Below are positions 59,624 to 64,000 of a stretch of 64,000 bases of DNA, piece after piece. Position 1 is the first letter of the stretch; every line of letters starts with the position of its first letter. The translations under genes and the position numbers were made by a program. Source of the DNA: Flagellimonas aequoris (GTDB lineage: Bacteria; Bacteroidota; Bacteroidia; Flavobacteriales; Flavobacteriaceae); NCBI RefSeq assembly GCF_003584165.1, contig NZ_QXFJ01000017.1, forward strand, positions 124,001 through 188,000, given 5' to 3'. The notes beneath the pieces are model-generated. The model saw nothing but the letters and a program-made list of their open reading frames with translations, was not told where the DNA came from and did no database searches.

Positions 59624-60230
59624 TGTTTTCAATTTTACGAAGTGAGTTTTCAAAAAAATCCATGATCAACAGCCCATGGGGATTGTGTGGGAAATGCCGT
59701 TCCACAGCCATCAGTTTGCCAGAGGTGGACAACTCATAGGTGTCGGTGACACTGCCCCTGTTGATATGGAAAACGGTTCGGGTCTCGAACCGGTAGGGTT
59801 CCGTTGCCAAATCGATCTTGGAATCAATGCGCTCCACCTTTTGGACCAGGGAATACTGCATCAAGCGGTTATAGAACCCATCGGCCTTCTTTTGCCTGAA
59901 CAGGGCATCCACCGAGGCATCCCCCAGCCAAAGGGCCTTTTCCATATGACGTCCATAATTGGCCGCATCCACTTCATAGAACCACCGATGGAATTGCTCC
60001 AAATGGGCCAAGGCCTCCACTTCGAGGTTCTCCCGTTCATGGATCCATTGTAAGGGAATGACGTCGCCCGAACCATTGACCACAAAGGCACTATTGAGGA
60101 TATTTTTGTGCATTTGGGCCACGATGGTAACGGAAATGATACAGACCAATCCCGAAACAATGACTACCGAGAGTACTACCCAGCGGTTCAATCGCAGTTG
60201 TTGTTGTATATTTTTAAAAGATGTTTTCAT
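59604..60230 (-). CDS. traK: conjugative transposon protein TraK (VirB8-like)
   Basis: A 208-residue protein with one N-terminal helix (about 17-40) and a periplasmic VirB8-like domain (HRWFYEVDAANYGRHMEKALWLGDAS). Core T4SS component. Start at 60230; the two previous codons also include an ATG at 60236. It is followed directly by traM with a 20-base overlap; the gene traL of CTnDOT-type operons, normally here, is missing. Confidence 0.88.
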   Translation of the reverse strand: MKTSFKNIQQQLRLNRWVVLSVVIVSGLVCIISVTIVAQMHKNILNSAFVVNGSGDVIPLQWIHERENLEVEALAHLEQFHRWFYEVDAANYGRHMEKALWLGDASVDALFRQKKADGFYNRLMQYSLVQKVERIDSKIDLATEPYRFETRTVFHINRGSVTDTYELSTSGKLMAVERHFPHNPHGLLIMDFFENSLRKIENNETTKK

Positions 60231-60242
60231 AGGCATATGTAT

Positions 60243-61082
60243 TTAACCATTGAACAGGCGCAGGGTAAAGCTCGTGGCCTTACGATAGAGCTTGAACTTG
60301 AGCAACACAATGAAGCCAATAGATCCAAATTCGATGATCGGAGCAAAAAACTCACTGCCCCAATCCGTTCCGAACAGGCTGCTCCAAAAATTGGTATTGA
60401 TCTCCGTATAGAGGTTGTTCACGAATACGTTGACCAAGAAAAAGGCCGGCACCAGCATATAGACCCCTGTGTACAATTTAAAATAGGTATAGGCCAGACT
60501 GCGGAACTTCTCAAATACCGATAGGCTGATGACCAAGGGAAAAAAGGCCTGTAGGATCCCTAACAGGAAATAGCGTTCGGCCAAGAAGAGCGGATAGATG
60601 AAGATATCCAACAACCACAAGATGACCCCTATGATAAAAGCCAACATTTTCAATCCGTACAGTGGGGTGACCAAGGCCTCATATAAAATGGCCATGGCTT
60701 TTTTGGCGGCTTCCAAGGCACCCACATCCCGTTCCAGATCTACGTCCTGCAGTTGTAAGGGGAGGAGTGCCGGAGCCGTGTCCCTATATTGGGATTCGAT
60801 GGCCACCAGAATGCCATCGAACACGCCCAGTATCTCAGTGGAGAAAATGACCAACAGCACGATCACAAAGTTCTTTGCCAGCTCTGTGGGGGTAAGGCCC
60901 CAGGTATGCCCATCCGTGGCGGCGATCCCCTCTTGGTATTTTTTAAGGATATTGACCAAAAAGAACAGCACGGCCAAGGACTTCATCCCTATAATCGTAT
61001 ATTGGGAAAAATCACTGTTCTTGATGGTCTGAAAGACGGCATCCACATATTCCAACCCTATGCCCAAAAAAATACCTGCCAT
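60243..61082 (-). CDS. traJ: conjugative transposon protein TraJ (VirB6-like)
   Basis: A 279-residue polytopic membrane protein with about six helices and a hydrophilic N-terminal segment. VirB6-like channel component: segments LYGLKMLAFIIGVILWLLDI and AERYFLLGILQAFFPLVISLSVFEKFRSLA. It is shorter than many TraJ (about 330 or more), but both ends look complete. Starts at the traI stop (one-base overlap). Confidence 0.87.
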   Translation of the reverse strand: MAGIFLGIGLEYVDAVFQTIKNSDFSQYTIIGMKSLAVLFFLVNILKKYQEGIAATDGHTWGLTPTELAKNFVIVLLVIFSTEILGVFDGILVAIESQYRDTAPALLPLQLQDVDLERDVGALEAAKKAMAILYEALVTPLYGLKMLAFIIGVILWLLDIFIYPLFLAERYFLLGILQAFFPLVISLSVFEKFRSLAYTYFKLYTGVYMLVPAFFLVNVFVNNLYTEINTNFWSSLFGTDWGSEFFAPIIEFGSIGFIVLLKFKLYRKATSFTLRLFNG

Positions 61083-61687
61083 CAGTATTCCTTTTCCCGG
61101 TTATTGATGATATCCTGCATTTTTCGAAAGGAGATGATTTCCCGATAGCGTCGGGTCTTTACCCCCAACTCTGCCACCATTTCCCGGGATGCCACCTTTT
61201 TCTCCATTAAAATGGCCGTCCGCTCGGCATCGGTCATCTTCAAAAAATCGCTGGAGAGGATCTGGTTCACAAAATCCAGGTCATCAAGGGCCGTGTCCAT
61301 GATCTCCTCAAAGGAAGTGGAGATCCGTGTCACCTCATCAGCCTTGATATATGGGGAATTCAAGATATCCCTGAGATCGTTCTGTACGGTTTGGAAAAGG
61401 ATTTCATTGTTCTTGGCCAGTTCCTTGACGGCCTTCAATTGCTTGATGGTATTGTTCACCTTGACAATATTATCCTTTTGCTCTTTTAAAAACTCCACGG
61501 TCCTTAAGAGTTCCGAGGTTTGCTTGGCGGACTCCACCAAGGACTTGGTCATGCTGATAAAGTTCGTATTGTCATACACCGGCATCCCCTGGCAGGCAGC
61601 ACCTGCTGGCAGTAATAGGGCGATGGTCAGGGCCATTGATAAGGTCAGGACTTTTCTCCTGATGGGTTGTTTCTTAGGTAGTCTCAT
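61082..61687 (-). CDS. traI: conjugative transposon protein TraI (DUF4141)
   Basis: A 201-residue protein with signal peptide (about 1-32) and a long coiled-coil (EFLKEQKDNIVKVNNTIKQL). DUF4141, VirB5-like pilus or channel component. Overlaps traG by 14 bases, typical of tra operons. Confidence 0.85.
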   Translation of the reverse strand: MRLPKKQPIRRKVLTLSMALTIALLLPAGAACQGMPVYDNTNFISMTKSLVESAKQTSELLRTVEFLKEQKDNIVKVNNTIKQLKAVKELAKNNEILFQTVQNDLRDILNSPYIKADEVTRISTSFEEIMDTALDDLDFVNQILSSDFLKMTDAERTAILMEKKVASREMVAELGVKTRRYREIISFRKMQDIINNREKEY

Positions 61688-64000
61688 ATGTTTTCTTTTT
61701 AAGGTTCAAGAATTCTTTGATGGCTTGTTCCATGTTTTGGGTCTTTTCATAACACCGCATGATCTGGTCATTCTCCTTACCATCAGTGAGGTATGCGGCA
61801 TAGACCTCAGGGGGGACCTCCAACCGAAATACATTACTTTCCTTACCGATCTTGATAAAGATCTCGGTATACTTGCGGCTGCCCGTCAGGTTGTTGCGAA
61901 TGGATCGGAGTTGGTTCAGGTCATGGCCTGAGAGGTTCAATCGTTTTTTCAGTTCCCCATAGCCCTTTTCATTTCTAAGGCTATAGATGACCTGGGTATT
62001 CTCGAGGATGCTGGCGGCCATTGAATTGTCCGGTAATTGGTTGATGGATTGCAGGATGATGCCAATGGCGCCATTTTGTTTGCGTATGGCCTGATAGTAG
62101 AATTCCACACTTTCCAATACATTGGGAAACTTCAATTGTTTGGCAAACTCATCAAAGAGGATAATGCCCCGTTTGGACCTATTGTTCCAAATGGTGCGCT
62201 GTATGGCGGATTTGATGAGTTTGAGCATCACGGATAGGATTTCCCTATTGTCCCTGACCTCATCCAGTTCAAAGACGATCAATTGTTTGTTCTCCAGCTT
62301 GTGGGTCTGGTCCGTACCTACATCGAACAAGAAGCTATACAATCCCTTATCCACATATTCGGAGAGGATATGTAAAAAGTCGTAGACATTGAAATCGGTT
62401 TCCTTGAGATGGATTTCTTGGATTAGGGTATCCTTTCGTCGATCTACAAAGTGGTAGAGCGAAGTCAGGGAATGTTCCCTTTGGGTATGTTCGTAATAGT
62501 ACAACAATACCTTTTTGAGGGCCACCTGTCTGGACTTGTTCGCCCTACCCTCTGCCAAGAGTTCGAGAAGGAACAGGGTCAGGTCCTCCAAGCGCTCGGG
62601 ATCCAGGTCTGATGGATCGGAAATATAAAAGGGATTGATCCCTAAATTTTTCCCATGCACATAGCGCAGAATAATATGCCTATCCGGATAGAGTTGGGCA
62701 AACTTGGTATAGGAACCGCCCAGATCGATGATGACCAATTGAACACCTGCTTCGAAATATTGACGAAGGATGTTATTGGCCAGAAAGGACTTCCCCTCTC
62801 CCGTAGGGGCAAAAATGGCAAAGTTACGGGCCTTGATCCGCTTCTTTTCGGTATCCCAGACATCCTTGAGCACAGGGATATTGTATTGGCGGTCGTTAAA
62901 GATCACTCCCTCGCCATCGGATCTGTAATTGGTGTTGTTGATATAGAGGCACAGGGCATGTTTCAATTCGGAGACATACAGATCTTCATTGGAAAAGTTT
63001 GGGGCATGGCAAGGATGCGAATTCAAAAAGTACTGCTTGCGTTCTTCCCCATTGGGATGGTAGGGTACCATATCGAGTCCCTTGAACTCCGCTTTGATCT
63101 TCGAGGCGATCCGTTTTAAAAATTGCTGTTCCTGGTGCCAGAAGACGATGTTCAGGTGCCCACGGATTATGCGGGAATGATCATCTTGGTTGATTTGATC
63201 GACAATGTCCCGGATTTTTTGAAGGACCACTTTGTTTTGGGTGCCGAAATTGGAACTTTTGGAGAGCTCTTCGATTTTTTTGTCCAGGGTTCTGCGCCAT
63301 TTCTGTTTGTCATCCAGATACATGATATGGTTGACGATATGGTTTTCCTTGAGATCCAGTCCCAGACTGTCCAAATAGCCCTGATGGAATGCAAAGTCAT
63401 CCGTGGAGAACCTACCATTGGGCAAGCTGCTTTGCACGGATTCCCCAAAGCAGAGTTCATTGTTGATGGCCATGGCGTCAAAATAGTGGTCCCCAATCGT
63501 TATATGTTTATTTTCCAATAGGATATCCGTATCGAAATCCATATTGAACCCATTGAAGTAGGCATGGGTATGGGCCAAGATCTCTTTCGATCCCATGGGA
63601 AGGACGGTAATGGACTTTGAGTTATTGATATAGGAAACAGCGTCATTTACAGCGGTGATGAACTCGGCCACCTGTAGATCCAATTTTCTATGGTATCCCT
63701 TTTCCATTTTCCGAAAGGGGTTCACATATTTGGTGGCATTGAGCACTTTGTCCAATGGGAGTACAAAGAAGAGATGGCTATCGTGCCCTATATACTCCCT
63801 GCCTTTGAAATAATCATGCGTGGCCCGCTCCAAAAAGGTATTGCTGTTGAGCTGCACTGCCGTGTAGCCCTTTTTTTGATAAATATCCTGTTTATGGATG
63901 ACCGTTGCCGTCGGCAGGGATTTAAAGGCCTGGAACCAGGTCCCGTGCAGTACTTCAAAATCCCTTTCAGAAAGGGAATATACCTCGGGCAGTTCCACGG
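61674..64000 (-). CDS. traG: conjugation ATPase TraG (VirB4-like), 5' end outside window
   Basis: Large ATPase energising the conjugation channel. The frame is open to the right edge (the apparent first Met at 63998 is a GTG), so the N-terminus is cut; about 775 residues are seen. Walker A is APTGEGKSFL (about residue 396 in the visible part), Walker B RGIILFDEFA (about 628) and the downstream AIRKQNGAIGIILQSINQL is the family's C-terminal motif. First of the traG-traI-traJ-traK-traM-traN run. Confidence 0.93.
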   Translation of the reverse strand, partial: VELPEVYSLSERDFEVLHGTWFQAFKSLPTATVIHKQDIYQKKGYTAVQLNSNTFLERATHDYFKGREYIGHDSHLFFVLPLDKVLNATKYVNPFRKMEKGYHRKLDLQVAEFITAVNDAVSYINNSKSITVLPMGSKEILAHTHAYFNGFNMDFDTDILLENKHITIGDHYFDAMAINNELCFGESVQSSLPNGRFSTDDFAFHQGYLDSLGLDLKENHIVNHIMYLDDKQKWRRTLDKKIEELSKSSNFGTQNKVVLQKIRDIVDQINQDDHSRIIRGHLNIVFWHQEQQFLKRIASKIKAEFKGLDMVPYHPNGEERKQYFLNSHPCHAPNFSNEDLYVSELKHALCLYINNTNYRSDGEGVIFNDRQYNIPVLKDVWDTEKKRIKARNFAIFAPTGEGKSFLANNILRQYFEAGVQLVIIDLGGSYTKFAQLYPDRHIILRYVHGKNLGINPFYISDPSDLDPERLEDLTLFLLELLAEGRANKSRQVALKKVLLYYYEHTQREHSLTSLYHFVDRRKDTLIQEIHLKETDFNVYDFLHILSEYVDKGLYSFLFDVGTDQTHKLENKQLIVFELDEVRDNREILSVMLKLIKSAIQRTIWNNRSKRGIILFDEFAKQLKFPNVLESVEFYYQAIRKQNGAIGIILQSINQLPDNSMAASILENTQVIYSLRNEKGYGELKKRLNLSGHDLNQLRSIRNNLTGSRKYTEIFIKIGKESNVFRLEVPPEVYAAYLTDGKENDQIMRCYEKTQNMEQAIKEFLNLKKKTYETT

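Overview
The window looks like a marine Flavobacteriaceae-type Bacteroidota genome. Evidence: a clade II (Sec-type) nitrous-oxide reductase cluster, Bacteroidota sigma-A promoters of the form TTG-N19-TAnnTTTG, near absence of strong Shine-Dalgarno sites, a fused CcsBA cytochrome c maturation protein, and a CTnDOT-like TraG-TraN conjugation operon. The genus cannot be fixed from sequence alone, nor can chromosome, plasmid or integrated element be told apart.

Layout. 1-7714 (+): nos cluster (nosZ, membrane protein, nosL, cupin, CopD-like, nosD, nosF, nosY, a heme-copper-oxidase-like membrane protein). 7796-9856 (+): Rrf2 regulator, di-iron repair protein Ric, hemerythrin-like protein, small membrane protein. 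10109-14403 (+): anaerobic ribonucleotide reductase nrdG-nrdD and a large conserved unknown. 14521-17694 (-): nadA-nadB-thioredoxin. 17874-18326 (+): second Rrf2. 18368-21077 (-): quinol NO reductase with a QueD/PTPS gene. 21464-25133: 5-formyl-THF cyclo-ligase (-), then group III truncated hemoglobin, a small unknown, a flavin reductase and a PLP decarboxylase (+). 25130-30808 (-): ccsBA, CPBP protease, di-heme peroxidase-like lipoprotein. 30903-34507: an ECF sigma factor with its surrounding target genes. 34769-43615 (+): small Cys protein, variant cbb3-like oxidase operon with a second truncated hemoglobin, tryptophan dioxygenase, cupin, aconitase. 43676-47289 (+): OsmC, two AhpD-like proteins, SDR, DUF488, third truncated hemoglobin, membrane protein. 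47681-56195 (-): sulfur assimilation block (LysR, peroxiredoxin, cysJ, cysI, two trans-sulfuration PLP enzymes, panE-like). 56561-57829 (+): CLC channel/antiporter. 57894-64000 (-): conjugation genes traN, traM, traK, traJ, traI, traG (cut by the window end).

How it works together. The window encodes the last two denitrification steps (NO to N2O by NorB, N2O to N2 by NosZ) plus NO/Fe-S damage defence (Ric, hemerythrin-like protein, three truncated hemoglobins, two reductases) and low-oxygen functions (class III RNR, cbb3-like oxidase, cytochrome c maturation). No nitrate or nitrite reductase is in the window.

The most interesting result is regulatory. Three separate DNA codes can be read directly. 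(1) An ECF-type promoter, TTTGTAACC-N15-[CA]ATC[CT]AA, with constant spacing occurs six times, in front of the sigma gene itself, a DoxX-like gene, the DUF4142-cupredoxin operon, both flavin reductase paralogs and a distant membrane protein. Two of these are back to back and share a palindromic -35. (2) An inverted repeat GGACA-N4-TGTCC lies in front of the first rrf2, ric, a 105-residue Cys protein and the cbb3-like operon, with a one-mismatch copy before a hemoglobin operon. (3) An identical 17-mer, TAAAAAGGTCATTTTAT, lies upstream of both nrdGD and norB.
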